DNA of 64,000 nt from an uncultured Christensenella sp. (lineage in GTDB: Bacteria; Bacillota; Clostridia; Christensenellales; Borkfalkiaceae), in assembly GCA_910579705.1 (NCBI GenBank), contig CAJTUI010000003.1, positions 62,001 through 126,000 on the forward strand, read 5' to 3'. Of this stretch, positions 30,461 to 39,226 are shown piece after piece; the first letter of the stretch is position 1, and every line of letters begins with the position of its first letter. The notes under the pieces are model-generated. The model worked only from the letters and a program-made list of their open reading frames with translations, did not search any database and was not told the DNA's origin. Made by a program: the position numbers and the translations under genes.

Positions 30461-32770
30461 TTACTTTATCAGCGCCGTGCGCATTGCGTTCACTACCGCG
30501 AGCAGCATAACCCCCACGTCCGCAATTACGGACACTATCAGCGGGAACCCCGGTATAGCGAGGTCGAGCGCCATAACCGCAACCTTTATAAACAGCGAAA
30601 CGACTATGTTCTGCATAACTATCCCGCGCGTGCCGCGCGCGACCTTTCTCGCCTTGGGCAGCAGCGCGAGATTATCCGAAACAAGCACTATATCGCTAGC
30701 CTCGATAGCCGCGTCCGAACCGACCTTTCCCATTGACACGGCGCAGTCCGCCGCGGTCATAACGGGCGCGTCGTTAATGCCGTCGCCAGCGTATATGAGC
30801 TTGCCTCTTTGTTTCAGGCTGTCGGCCGCGGCAAGCTTTTCGTCGGGCAATAGTCCCGCCCTGAACCCGTCCAGCCCCGCGACGCGCGAGACCTCTTCAG
30901 CCCTCGCCGCACCGTCGCCGGTAAGCATTTCGGTATAGGTTACGCCCTGAGCTTTGAGCTGTCTTATCGCCTCCGCCGCGCCCTCTTTAACGCGGTCGTC
31001 AATCTCGATTACCCCGACGTATTCTCCGCCGTGAGCGACGTAGACAAGCGTGGAAACGCTCTGTTTTTCGGCGAACTCCACGCCGTTTTCTTCAAGAAGT
31101 TTCGCGTTGCCGCAAAGCAGAGTTTTGCCGCCGAGCACGCACTTTACGCCCCTGCCCGCTATCTCCTCCGCGTCCGTCGCCTCTTCGCAGTCTATATCTT
31201 TAAACGCCGCCGAAACGGGGTGCGAGGAATACCGCTCCGCACAGGCCGCAAGCTTTAACGTTTTTTCGTCGGTATAGCTTTTGACCGAGAACGCGCCCTC
31301 GGTAATAGTGCCCGTCTTGTCGAACGCCGCAACGGTTGCGGTTGCAAGCTCGTCAAGACAGGTTGAGCCCTTGACGAGAATACCGAATTTCGCGCACCTG
31401 CCTATGCCGCCGAAATACGACAGCGGCACTGAAATGACGAGCGCGCACGGGCAGGATATTACGAGAAAGCCGAGCGCTTTGTATATCCACTGCGCATACG
31501 TCGCCCAGACGAAAGAGGATTGAACGGCGCATATTATCGTAGGAACTACCGCGGCGACCACGGCGGCCGCAATGCACACCGCGGGCGTGTAGTATTTTGC
31601 GAACTTGCTTATAAACTTTTCGGGCTTGGCTTTTTTAGCCGTGGAGTTTTCGACGAGTTCGAGAATTCTCGACACCGCGGAGTTTTTATATTCGCGTATA
31701 ACCTCGGCATATATCACGCCCGACAGGTTGATACTGCCCGAAAGTATTTCGTCGCCCGCCTTAACGTCGCGCGGCATAGGCTCGCCGTTCAGGCTTTTCA
31801 TATCGAGCGAGCTTTCGCCCTCGGTTATCCTGCAATCCGCGGGCACTTTCTCGCCCGCTTTGATAACGATTATGTCGCCGATTTTAAGTTCGTCGGGGGA
31901 TATTACGCGCTGAACGCCGTTTTCCACCAATGTTGCGGTTTCGCTTTTCAGGTCCATAAGCGCGGAAATGGAATTGCGCGACGCGCCCACCGCTACGGAC
32001 TGCAACAGCTCGCCTATCTGATACAAAAGCATTACCGCAACGCCTTCCGCAAAGCCGTCGCCCGCGAATATCCCCAGTGCAATCGCGCCGAGCGAGGCTA
32101 TCGTCATAAGAAAGTTTTCGTCGAAAATCTTGCCCTTAGCTATGTTTTTAAGCGTCTGCCATAGTATTGTGTGCCCGACCGAAAGATATGCGACGGTAAA
32201 CAGCGCATAGGTTATTATACGGGGCAGAAGGCCACTTTCTGCAATCCCCGTCAGATCCAGCACGAACGCGGGAACGAAGAAAACGATTGATACTATTATG
32301 CAGATAGAGGCTTTAAGGTGCGTTCTGAAAACCGACTTTTTCGGCGGCCGCCCGTCTATGATTTTAACGTCCTCGAAATGCGTTATTTCGTACAGCGCGC
32401 GCTCCCTCGCCTCGGGAGAGTCGGCTTTTAGAACCACGGCGGAATTCATAAAATCCACGATGGCCGACACGCCCTGAGTTTTGTTTAAAATTTCTTCCAG
32501 CTCCCTGCCGCAGTTGGCGCAACACAGTCCGCTGATTTTTATTTTCTCGCCGTCGCCGCGCGGCGGCTCTTCGACGACCTTAACCTCTTCGAACCCGTTG
32601 CAGACGGCTTTCGCCTTTTCAAGCGCGGGCGCGTCGCAGTCCACATAGACCTTCTGCGCCATAAAATCTACCGACGCGGACTTTACCCCGTCAATTTTAG
32701 CAAGCTCCTCTTCCAGCTCCCGCGCGCAGTTCGCGCAGTCCAGCCCGCATATTTTAAATACGTTATTCAT
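30461..32770 (-). CDS. cadA: Heavy-metal P1B-type ATPase (Cd/Zn/Pb efflux)
   Basis: 769 residues from the ATG overlapping the arsR stop. Two N-terminal HMA metal-binding domains each carry a GxxCANC motif (GLDCANC near 9-15, GLCCANC near 84-90). The membrane core has the CPC motif in ISCPCALVISVPLS, the phosphorylation site FDKTGTITEG, an HP motif (YSSHPVSAAF), and the hinge GDGINDAPVM. CPC with this helix pattern is typical of Zn/Cd/Pb exporters (P1B-2) or copper pumps; the ArsR/CadC partner favours Zn/Cd. It removes toxic metal from the cytoplasm. Confidence 0.93.
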   Translation of the reverse strand: MNNVFKICGLDCANCARELEEELAKIDGVKSASVDFMAQKVYVDCDAPALEKAKAVCNGFEEVKVVEEPPRGDGEKIKISGLCCANCGRELEEILNKTQGVSAIVDFMNSAVVLKADSPEARERALYEITHFEDVKIIDGRPPKKSVFRTHLKASICIIVSIVFFVPAFVLDLTGIAESGLLPRIITYALFTVAYLSVGHTILWQTLKNIAKGKIFDENFLMTIASLGAIALGIFAGDGFAEGVAVMLLYQIGELLQSVAVGASRNSISALMDLKSETATLVENGVQRVISPDELKIGDIIVIKAGEKVPADCRITEGESSLDMKSLNGEPMPRDVKAGDEILSGSINLSGVIYAEVIREYKNSAVSRILELVENSTAKKAKPEKFISKFAKYYTPAVCIAAAVVAAVVPTIICAVQSSFVWATYAQWIYKALGFLVISCPCALVISVPLSYFGGIGRCAKFGILVKGSTCLDELATATVAAFDKTGTITEGAFSVKSYTDEKTLKLAACAERYSSHPVSAAFKDIDCEEATDAEEIAGRGVKCVLGGKTLLCGNAKLLEENGVEFAEKQSVSTLVYVAHGGEYVGVIEIDDRVKEGAAEAIRQLKAQGVTYTEMLTGDGAARAEEVSRVAGLDGFRAGLLPDEKLAAADSLKQRGKLIYAGDGINDAPVMTAADCAVSMGKVGSDAAIEASDIVLVSDNLALLPKARKVARGTRGIVMQNIVVSLFIKVAVMALDLAIPGFPLIVSVIADVGVMLLAVVNAMRTALIK

Positions 32771-33119
32771 TGCAATCCAGATGCTCCTTCGCAACGCCTA
32801 TCATAGTGAGAACGTGCCAGTCCGAAACCGAATATAAAATATTTTTGCCGTTGCGGCGGCTTTTTATAATTTTGTTGTCTTTAAGCGTTTTAAGCTGGTG
32901 CGAAACCGCGCTCTGGTTTCCTCCCACCGCCTCGGTTATATGCTCCACGCACAGCTCGCCGCCCTGCAACGCAAGCAGTATTTTCAGGCGCGACGGCTCC
33001 GAAATGACCTTGAACCCCGCGCACATTTCATTTATCCGCTCTTCGGAAGGCATACCCTCCTTAGCGGCCCGCACGCGGGACGCGTGCTCTTCTTCGTTAT
33101 CGCAAATATCTTTTATCAT
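32763..33119 (-). CDS. ArsR/SmtB family metal-responsive repressor
   Basis: 118 residues with the winged helix EPSRLKILLALQGGELCVEH, AVGGNQSAVSHQLKTLKDN, RRNGKNILYSV. The C-terminal helix shows the alpha-5 zinc site spacing of CzrA/SmtB: Asp100, His102, His113, but the fourth position is Cys116 rather than His or Glu. Only one cysteine (Cys57) remains of the CadC-type ELCxC alpha-3 motif. Metal binding would release it from the operator that overlaps its own promoter, inducing the pump. It overlaps cadA by eight bases. Confidence 0.93.
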   Translation of the reverse strand: MIKDICDNEEEHASRVRAAKEGMPSEERINEMCAGFKVISEPSRLKILLALQGGELCVEHITEAVGGNQSAVSHQLKTLKDNKIIKSRRNGKNILYSVSDWHVLTMIGVAKEHLDCNE

Positions 33120-33143
33120 TTACTACCTCTCTTTTTATTATTG

Positions 33144-33161
33144 TATGAATATGTATTCATA
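33144..33161. promoter_or_regulatory. Operator for the ArsR-type repressor
   Basis: Palindrome TATGAATATGTATTCATA, arms ATGAATA and TATTCAT. It matches the imperfect 12-2-12 sites of the SmtB/CzrA family and lies just downstream of the -10. Confidence 0.85.
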
Positions 33162-33171
33162 TATTGATACT

Positions 33172-33200
33172 ATAATAAATCCCCCGACGGTATTTGTCAA
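33172..33200 (-). promoter_or_regulatory. Promoter of arsR-cadA
   Basis: Minus strand TTGACA (33200-33195), 17-nt spacer, TATTAT (33177-33172). Confidence 0.85.
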
Positions 33201-33263
33201 GGGATTTAATGAAAAAGTTTTAAATTTTTTTAGGTGTGGGCGCGAATTTATTAAAAAGAGTTT

Positions 33264-35210
33264 TTAAGACAGCCCGAGCATCTCCTTGAACTCCCGCTCG
33301 TCGATTATCCTTACGCCCAGTTTTTGCGCCTTTTCCAGTTTGGAGCCGGCAGCCTCGCCGGCTATGACAAGCGTCGTCTTTGCGGTTACCGCGCTCTGGC
33401 ATTCGCCGCCCCGCTCCTCTATAAGCTTTTGCGCCGCCGCGCGTTTCATAGTTTCCAGCGTGCCGGTCAGAACCACAAATTGCCCCGCGAATATGCCGCC
33501 GCGAGTCTGCCTGTCGGTAATCTGCGGGGCTATTCCCGCGGCTAAAAGGCTTTTGACTTCCGCCGCGTTTTCGCCGTCCTTAAACCAGTTGACTATCGTA
33601 TCGGCCGTCACTTCGCCGATGTTTTCCAGTTCCAGAAGTTGCTCTCTTCCCGCCTCGGAAAGCGACTTTATGCTTTGGTATCTCTTCGCCAAATCCTTTG
33701 CGGCGACCTTGCCCACGCCGTCTATGCCGAGCGCAAACACAAACCTTTCAAGCGGGACCGTCTTACTCTTTTCGAGCGCGGACAACAGGTTTTTTATTTT
33801 CTTGTCCTTGAATCCTTCCAGCTTGGAAAGCCGCTCGGCGTCCAGTGCGTAAAGCTGCGAGCACCGAGTCACGCCCAGCGTATCGTACAGCTGCCCCGCC
33901 GTTTTTTCCGACAGCCCATCTATATCCATCGCGTCCTTCTGCGCGAAATGCTCCATCTTCCCGACTATGCGCGGGCGGCACATTCTGTTGGGGCAGAATA
34001 TGTTTGCGCCGACCTCCTCGACCGCGCTACCGCAATACGGACAGGTTTCGGGCCTTTCCACGGGAACGCTGCCATCGGTATGCTCCACCGCGCCGAGTAT
34101 TTCGGGAATAACCTCGTTCGAGCGGCGTATAAGCACTCTGCTGCCTATCTTAACGTCCTTTCTCAGAACGTCGCCGAAGTTGTTTAACGTCGCTTTCCTG
34201 ACGGTCGCACCCGCAAGTTCCACGGGCTCCACCAGCGCGAGCGGCGTGAGCTTGCCCGTCCTGCCGACCTGCCATATAACGTCTTTTACCGTCGTTACGC
34301 TCTCCTCAGCCTCGAACTTGTACGCCATAGCCCAGCGCGGGAATTTATCGGTATAGCCTATCTCCTCGCGCACCGTACAGTCGTTCAGCTTTATAACCGC
34401 GCCGTCCGTCAGAACGTCCAGTTTCTTCCGCCCGACCTCGATTTCCTCGATTGCGGCCTTTGCCTCTTCCCTGCTTTTGCAAACCCGCAGGAAGGGATAA
34501 ACCTTAAAACCGTTGCGCTTTAAAAATTCGAAATGCTCCTCCTGCGTTCTCAACAAATCTTCCTCGCAGTAGTTCACGTTATAAAACAATATCTCGGGCT
34601 TGCGCTCCGCCGTTATGCGCGGGTCGAGATTTCTTATCGCCCCCGCCGCCGCGTTGCGCGCGTTTTTAAGCTGTTCCTTTGCGGTCTTGTTATAATTTTC
34701 GAGCACGCTCAGCCTGATAACCGCCTCGCCCTGAACTTCTAAAAGTCCCTTATATTCTATCGTCAAAGGAAAACTTTTAATGGTAAGACACTGCGCCGTC
34801 ACGTCCTCGCCCTCGACGCCGTTGCCGCGCGTCGTGGCGCGCACGAACTTCCCGCCGTCGTACGTAAGACACATAGTAAGCCCGTCGAACTTGTATTCCA
34901 CGGTGTATTCGGGAGTGCCCGCCGCCTTTTCCATACGCGTGAAAAACGCGTCCAGCTCGTCGTACGAAACGGACTTGTCAAGGCTGTAAAGCCGCGATAT
35001 ATGCGCGTGCCTTTTAAACGCTTTGACGGGCTCTCCCCCGACCCTTTTGGTAGGGCTGTCGAACTCCACCCTGCCCGTTTGCTCTTCCAGCGCCTTCAAC
35101 TCGTCGTAAAGCCTGTCGTACTCCCTGTCGGGAACGGACGGATTATCCAAAACGTAATACTCGTGCGCCCACCTGTTGAGCGTATCGACCAAATAGCGCA
35201 TTCTGTCCAT
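33264..35210 (-). CDS. ligA: NAD-dependent DNA ligase
   Basis: 648 residues. Domain Ia (YYVLDNPSVPDREYDRLYDE), adenylation domain with the active lysine in YKFDGLT near residue 106, OB fold, the four-cysteine zinc finger CPYCGSAVEE then CPNRMC, helix-hairpin-helix repeats (LEGFKDKKIKNLLSALEKSK and FALGIDGVGKVAAKDLAKRY), and a C-terminal BRCT domain (FAGQFVVLTGTLETMKRAAA). It seals nicks in replication and repair. It follows pcrA with an 18-nt gap, a pcrA-ligA pair common in Bacillota. Confidence 0.97.
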   Translation of the reverse strand: MDRMRYLVDTLNRWAHEYYVLDNPSVPDREYDRLYDELKALEEQTGRVEFDSPTKRVGGEPVKAFKRHAHISRLYSLDKSVSYDELDAFFTRMEKAAGTPEYTVEYKFDGLTMCLTYDGGKFVRATTRGNGVEGEDVTAQCLTIKSFPLTIEYKGLLEVQGEAVIRLSVLENYNKTAKEQLKNARNAAAGAIRNLDPRITAERKPEILFYNVNYCEEDLLRTQEEHFEFLKRNGFKVYPFLRVCKSREEAKAAIEEIEVGRKKLDVLTDGAVIKLNDCTVREEIGYTDKFPRWAMAYKFEAEESVTTVKDVIWQVGRTGKLTPLALVEPVELAGATVRKATLNNFGDVLRKDVKIGSRVLIRRSNEVIPEILGAVEHTDGSVPVERPETCPYCGSAVEEVGANIFCPNRMCRPRIVGKMEHFAQKDAMDIDGLSEKTAGQLYDTLGVTRCSQLYALDAERLSKLEGFKDKKIKNLLSALEKSKTVPLERFVFALGIDGVGKVAAKDLAKRYQSIKSLSEAGREQLLELENIGEVTADTIVNWFKDGENAAEVKSLLAAGIAPQITDRQTRGGIFAGQFVVLTGTLETMKRAAAQKLIEERGGECQSAVTAKTTLVIAGEAAGSKLEKAQKLGVRIIDEREFKEMLGLS

Positions 35211-35228
35211 AAAAATCTCCGTATACTT

Positions 35229-37457
35229 TTAAAGTATTTCAAGCGGTGCTATCGCGGCGGAAAGCTCCTTTATTCCCTGCCCCTCGAAAGCCACGTTAAT
35301 CACCGCGCCGCCGTTCTTAACGGCAATGACCATACCATTGCCGAACTTGCCGTGCCGCACGCGCATTCCGACCGCGTACGACTTAGAAGTCTGCGCCGTC
35401 TTTTTGGGCGCGGCCGCGCCGAACTGCGGTTTGAACGAAGACGCCGTCTTCGGCGCGATATCGCTTTCGTAACCGCTATCGTCCCGATAATACTGCCTGC
35501 CCGAGAAACGGTATCCGTCCTGCCGCGGCTGCGCATACGCCGCGCTGCGGGCCTGAACGCCCAGTTCGGACGCGAGTTCGAGTATGAATTTAGAGGGCTT
35601 TGTCAGATCGCGGCGGCCGTAAAGATAGCGCGATTTCGAGCGCGTGAGATACAGTTTCTTTTCCGCACGCGTTATCGCAACGTACATAAGCCTGCGCTCT
35701 TCTTCCAGCCCCTGCCCCTCGTTCTCCGCGCGCGAGGACGGCATTATGCCCTCTTCCAGTCCGCATATAAATACGTTGGGAAATTCCAGTCCCTTCACCG
35801 CGTGGATTGTTGCAAGCGTAACGTAGTCGGACGAATCCATCTCGTCCAGATCCGAAGAAAGCGTTACCTGATTTAAATATTCGTCCAGCGTGGCCTGCGG
35901 GTTGAGCCGCGAGAACTCGTCCACGGACGCGACGAATTCGTCGAGGTTGGCAAGCTTGCCGTCGCCCTCGTCGGTGCCGTCGTCGTAGGCAGACCTGAGG
36001 TCTGCAAGCGTCAGAACGTCGCGCACAAGCTGGCTTACGGGCGCGCCCTGCGCGCCTATTATAAGTTGTTTTATAAGCTCCGCAAAGCCGCCCAGCTTTT
36101 CTTTCGCGCCCTTAGTCACGGGCAGCATATCGCAGTCCACGCAGGCGTCGTACAGCGACAGCCCCGTGCTCTGCGCGTACTCGGACATAACCTGTACGGT
36201 TTTACCGCCTATTCCGCGCTTGGGAACGTTTATTATCCTCTCCGCCGCCTCGCTGTCGAACGGGTTGGAAATCAGCCTCAGATATGCCAGAACGTCCTTA
36301 ATCTCGCGCCTTTCGAAGAAACGGAAACCGCCGAAAACTTTGTAAGGTATGCCGTATTTCGTGAACTCCTGCTCGTACGAGCGGGTGAGCGCGTTTATAC
36401 GCATAAGCACCGCAAAATCCGAATATTTCGCGCCGCGCGCGACCTCGGACGAAATTATCCGCGCCGCGTAAAGCGCCTCTCCCGCCTCTTCCTCGGCCTG
36501 ATAATATGCGGGCTTTTCGCCGTCGGCAGAGTTCGTCCACAGCGTTTTGCCGTGCCTGTGCGCGTTAAAGCTGATTATGGAATTGGCGAGCTTTAATATA
36601 TTTTTTGTCGAGCGGTAGTTCCTTTCGAGCTTGTAGATTTTTGCGGCGGGGAAGTCCTTGTCGAACCGCAGAATGTTTTCTATCTGCGCGCCGCGCCAGC
36701 CGTAAATGGACTGGTCGTCGTCGCCGACGGCGAAGAGGTTGCCGTGGCGGGACGCAAGCAGTTTTATTATTTCGTACTGCACCGCGTTGGTATCCTGAAA
36801 CTCGTCCACCAAAACGTATCTGAACTTGTCCGAAAGGTAGTCAAGCGTTTCCTTGTCCCTGCGCAAAAGGCGCAGAGTTTCGAGAAGTAAATCGTCGAAA
36901 TCGAGCGCGTTGTTGCGCCTTAAATGGTTGTCGTATTTCTCGTAAATAAGCACCACGTCGTCAATGCCGCGCTCGCCCGCGTATTTGCGGCCGTATTGGT
37001 CGGGGTCGAGCCCGAGCATTTTCGCGTTGCCTATGTGGTATTTCGCGCTTTTCAAAAGCTTTTCGTCGTCGTAGTCAAGCTCTGCAAACGCCTTCTTTAT
37101 TACGTTGTTGCGCTCCGTGTCGCTATATATGGAGAAGTTGGATTTAAGGCCCGCGCGCTCGGCGAACTGTCTTAAAATTTTAACGCACATAGAGTGGATT
37201 GTGCAAATCCACTTGCTGTCGCCCTCGCCCAGTATTTTGGAAAGCCTCTCCTTCATTTCGCCCGCCGCTTTGTTAGTGAAAGTTATGGCTAGCACGGACG
37301 ACAAATCCGCCTTGCCCTCGGACAATATGTACGCAATGCGCGAGGTCAGAACGCGCGTCTTTCCGCTGCCCGCGCCCGCAAGCACAAGTACGGCGCCCTC
37401 CGTGTCGCAAACGGGCTTAATCTGTTCTTCGTTTAGTTTTTCGAGTATCGTATCCAT
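35229..37457 (-). CDS. pcrA: ATP-dependent DNA helicase PcrA/UvrD
   Basis: 742 residues, superfamily 1A. Motif I LAGAGSGKTRVLTSRIAY, motif II VDEFQDTNAVQ, motif III GDDDQSIYGWRGA, motif IV LERNYRST, motif V/VI TIHAVKGLEFPNVF and YVAITRAEKKLYL. The C-terminus has the tudor-like domain found in PcrA (VGMRVRHGKFGNGMVIAVKN). It unwinds DNA in repair and removes polymerase and recombinase roadblocks. No ribosome binding site is present; the -10 of a strong promoter ends eight bases before the ATG. Confidence 0.96.
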   Translation of the reverse strand: MDTILEKLNEEQIKPVCDTEGAVLVLAGAGSGKTRVLTSRIAYILSEGKADLSSVLAITFTNKAAGEMKERLSKILGEGDSKWICTIHSMCVKILRQFAERAGLKSNFSIYSDTERNNVIKKAFAELDYDDEKLLKSAKYHIGNAKMLGLDPDQYGRKYAGERGIDDVVLIYEKYDNHLRRNNALDFDDLLLETLRLLRRDKETLDYLSDKFRYVLVDEFQDTNAVQYEIIKLLASRHGNLFAVGDDDQSIYGWRGAQIENILRFDKDFPAAKIYKLERNYRSTKNILKLANSIISFNAHRHGKTLWTNSADGEKPAYYQAEEEAGEALYAARIISSEVARGAKYSDFAVLMRINALTRSYEQEFTKYGIPYKVFGGFRFFERREIKDVLAYLRLISNPFDSEAAERIINVPKRGIGGKTVQVMSEYAQSTGLSLYDACVDCDMLPVTKGAKEKLGGFAELIKQLIIGAQGAPVSQLVRDVLTLADLRSAYDDGTDEGDGKLANLDEFVASVDEFSRLNPQATLDEYLNQVTLSSDLDEMDSSDYVTLATIHAVKGLEFPNVFICGLEEGIMPSSRAENEGQGLEEERRLMYVAITRAEKKLYLTRSKSRYLYGRRDLTKPSKFILELASELGVQARSAAYAQPRQDGYRFSGRQYYRDDSGYESDIAPKTASSFKPQFGAAAPKKTAQTSKSYAVGMRVRHGKFGNGMVIAVKNGGAVINVAFEGQGIKELSAAIAPLEIL

Positions 37458-37465
37458 ATAAGAAA

Positions 37466-37494
37466 ATTATAACACAAACTTAAAGCAATTACAA
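37466..37494 (-). promoter_or_regulatory. Promoter of pcrA, nearly leaderless
   Basis: Minus strand TTGTAA (37494-37489), 17-nt spacer ending TGT, TATAAT (37471-37466), then eight nt and ATG. Expected start leaves about two untranslated bases. Confidence 0.75.
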
Positions 37495-37529
37495 ATATTT
37501 AACGCGCGCAATTGCGCGCGCGCCCGAAG

Positions 37530-37907
37530 TTATATTTCCAGTTCCTTTTCCCTGCGGTATTTTTCCAGTGCCTGCAAATACTTTGCCGAAAGCCTGAGCG
37601 TGTAACGCTGTTTCTCCTCGTAAGACAGGGTGGCGTAATACTCTCTGTCGGTCAGTCTGCCTATTGCGTCCGACACCTCGCCCTCCCGATCGAGAAGGGT
37701 CTTTACTTTGACGTAAAATTCGTCCTGCTTTTCGCCCTTGATTTCGCTTTTTACCCTGCCGTGCATAGTGTGCTTGAACCTGCCCTCGTTAAGGCCGCGT
37801 TCGCGGGCGTATTCCGCGCCCTCGTCGAGATTTTTTTTGCATTCTTCCCAGAAATTGTTTTTAAGCCTTTGTTTAGCCGCGCGCGCCATTTCTTTAAGAT
37901 TATCCAT
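37530..37907 (-). CDS. Uncharacterised charged helical protein
   Basis: 125 residues, highly charged and predicted almost wholly helical (MARAAKQRLKNNFWEECKKN, then SYEEKQRYTLRLSAKYLQAL). No membrane segment, signal or motif. GAGAGG lies before the ATG. It stands alone between rpsU and pcrA. Could be a cytoplasmic RNA- or ribosome-associated protein given rpsU next door, but nothing shows that directly. Confidence 0.75.
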   Translation of the reverse strand: MDNLKEMARAAKQRLKNNFWEECKKNLDEGAEYARERGLNEGRFKHTMHGRVKSEIKGEKQDEFYVKVKTLLDREGEVSDAIGRLTDREYYATLSYEEKQRYTLRLSAKYLQALEKYRREKELEI

Positions 37908-37977
37908 TATAAACCTCTCCCACCGCTTTTATGCGTTACATTTTTCTACAATATCCGACTTATTTTCAATTGAAAAA

Positions 37978-38006
37978 GGTCCGTCCGATTGTTTATCGGA
38001 CAGACC
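37978..38006 (-). terminator. Terminator of rpsU
   Basis: GGTCCGTCCGAT, loop TGTTT, ATCGGACAGACC; followed on the minus strand by TTTTT. Confidence 0.85.
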
Positions 38007-38013
38007 CTTTAAA

Positions 38014-38190
38014 TCAGTTCTTATTTCTTTTTCTTGCGGCCTCGGCCTTCTTACGCCTCTTTACCGACGGAGATTCATAATACTCCTTCTTGCGTAAATC
38101 GCCAATGATACCGTCGCGCGAGCACTTTCTCTTGAAACGCCTCAATGCGCTTTCAACCGACTCGTTATCGCCTACTTTTATGGTTGACAT
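38014..38190 (-). CDS. rpsU: 30S ribosomal protein S21
   Basis: 58 residues read from the minus strand: MSTIKVGDNESVESALRRF, KRKCSRDGIIGDLRKKEYYE, SPSVKRRKKAEAARKRNKN. This is a textbook bS21, with the conserved FKRKCSRDGI block and a lysine/arginine tail. It binds the 30S platform near the anti-Shine-Dalgarno sequence and aids start-site selection. GAGGTG lies about ten bases before the ATG. Own promoter and terminator. Confidence 0.96.
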   Translation of the reverse strand: MSTIKVGDNESVESALRRFKRKCSRDGIIGDLRKKEYYESPSVKRRKKAEAARKRNKN

Positions 38191-38234
38191 CTCTTTTCAC
38201 CTCGCTTTGCCTGCGCGCAATTAATTACCTGTAA

Positions 38235-38263
38235 AGTATAACAAACGTGCAAATCAAAGTCAA
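38235..38263 (-). promoter_or_regulatory. Promoter of rpsU
   Basis: Minus strand TTGACT (38263-38258), 17-nt spacer ending TGT, TATACT (38240-38235). Confidence 0.8.
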
Positions 38264-38280
38264 CTTATTTTCCGCGTATT

Positions 38281-39150
38281 TTAAATTAAATTGCAAGCCA
38301 GCATTACCGCGTTCACCACCAGCCCGACTATCACTGAAACAAGGTAAAGCGTGAGCACGAAAAGTATGTTGCGTTTCAGCTTTTTTGTGTTTTTGAAAAG
38401 CACCACAAGCCCCAGCCCCGCGTTCGAGCAAAGCCCCGCAACGCAACTGCCGAACGTTATTCCGCCGTGGATATAAGTGCCCGTTATCACCGCGCTGGAC
38501 GCGCAGTTCGGAATAAGCCCGATAAGCGAGGTTATGAACGGCTGGAAATACGCGCCGCCTATCATTGACGCGGCGATTTTGTCCTCGCCCACGGCGTCTA
38601 TTACGAAACCGAACACAAGGTTGACGATAAGAAGATAGAACGCAATCAGCAGCGAGTGCAGGAGCGGATTGACGAGAAACACCTTTATATCGCTGTGCCC
38701 CTCGTGCTCTCTGCCGCAGGAGTAAGCGTGGATTTCTTCAAGCCCCGCGTCCGCAAGCTTTTCGGCGGTGAATATGAAGTTGACCAGATAGCCCACGCCC
38801 ACGCCGACAAACAGCTTTATTACGACGAGCGGCATAATCGCCGCGGCAGCCGTGCCGCTGGACAAAAGGATTATAAACGCCTCGTCCGAGGTGGCGAGCA
38901 AAACCGCGAGCAGCGTGCCCGTGCGTATAAGTCCCTTGTCGTAAAGCTTTGCCGCCATAACCGAAAACCCGCACTGGGGGATAAGACCGGTTGCGGAGCC
39001 TATAAGCGGGGCGAGGTTGCCCTGTAAAATTTTATGATTTCGCGTGAAAGTGGTGCGGTGTTCCACAAACTCTATCAGTATATATATGACGAGCAGGAAC
39101 GGAAACACAATCAGCGTGTCCAGAAAGGCGTCTAAAATAACATTCCACAT
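38281..39150 (-). CDS. Putative multi-pass metal exporter (ArsP_2-like)
   Basis: 289 residues, eight to ten membrane segments. Two related halves each contain a conserved pore-like motif: SATGLIPQCGFSVMAAKLYD near 53 and SLIGLIPNCASSAVITGTYI near 213, followed by a small-residue helix. This two-fold pattern with IPxC is typical of the putative manganese/arsenic exporter family (PF11449). The middle loop has Cys and His (HAYSCGREHEGH), a possible metal site. The substrate is unknown. The neighbours give no hint. Confidence 0.75.
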   Translation of the reverse strand: MWNVILDAFLDTLIVFPFLLVIYILIEFVEHRTTFTRNHKILQGNLAPLIGSATGLIPQCGFSVMAAKLYDKGLIRTGTLLAVLLATSDEAFIILLSSGTAAAAIMPLVVIKLFVGVGVGYLVNFIFTAEKLADAGLEEIHAYSCGREHEGHSDIKVFLVNPLLHSLLIAFYLLIVNLVFGFVIDAVGEDKIAASMIGGAYFQPFITSLIGLIPNCASSAVITGTYIHGGITFGSCVAGLCSNAGLGLVVLFKNTKKLKRNILFVLTLYLVSVIVGLVVNAVMLACNLI

Positions 39151-39198
39151 AATTAAACCGATTACTATTATTTACAAGCGTTTACGTTTTTAAACGCA

Positions 39199-39219
39199 AA
39201 ACCCCCTTTTCGGGGGTTT
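39199..39219 (-). terminator. Hairpin between metal exporter and ABC ATPase genes
   Basis: AAACCCCC, loop TTTTC, GGGGGTTT. It lies just past the stop of the ABC gene only in the sense of the plus strand; on the minus strand it is 8 nt after the 39227 stop and 49 nt before the exporter start at 39150, so it terminates the ABC gene. Confidence 0.75.
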
Positions 39220-39226
39220 GAAAACT

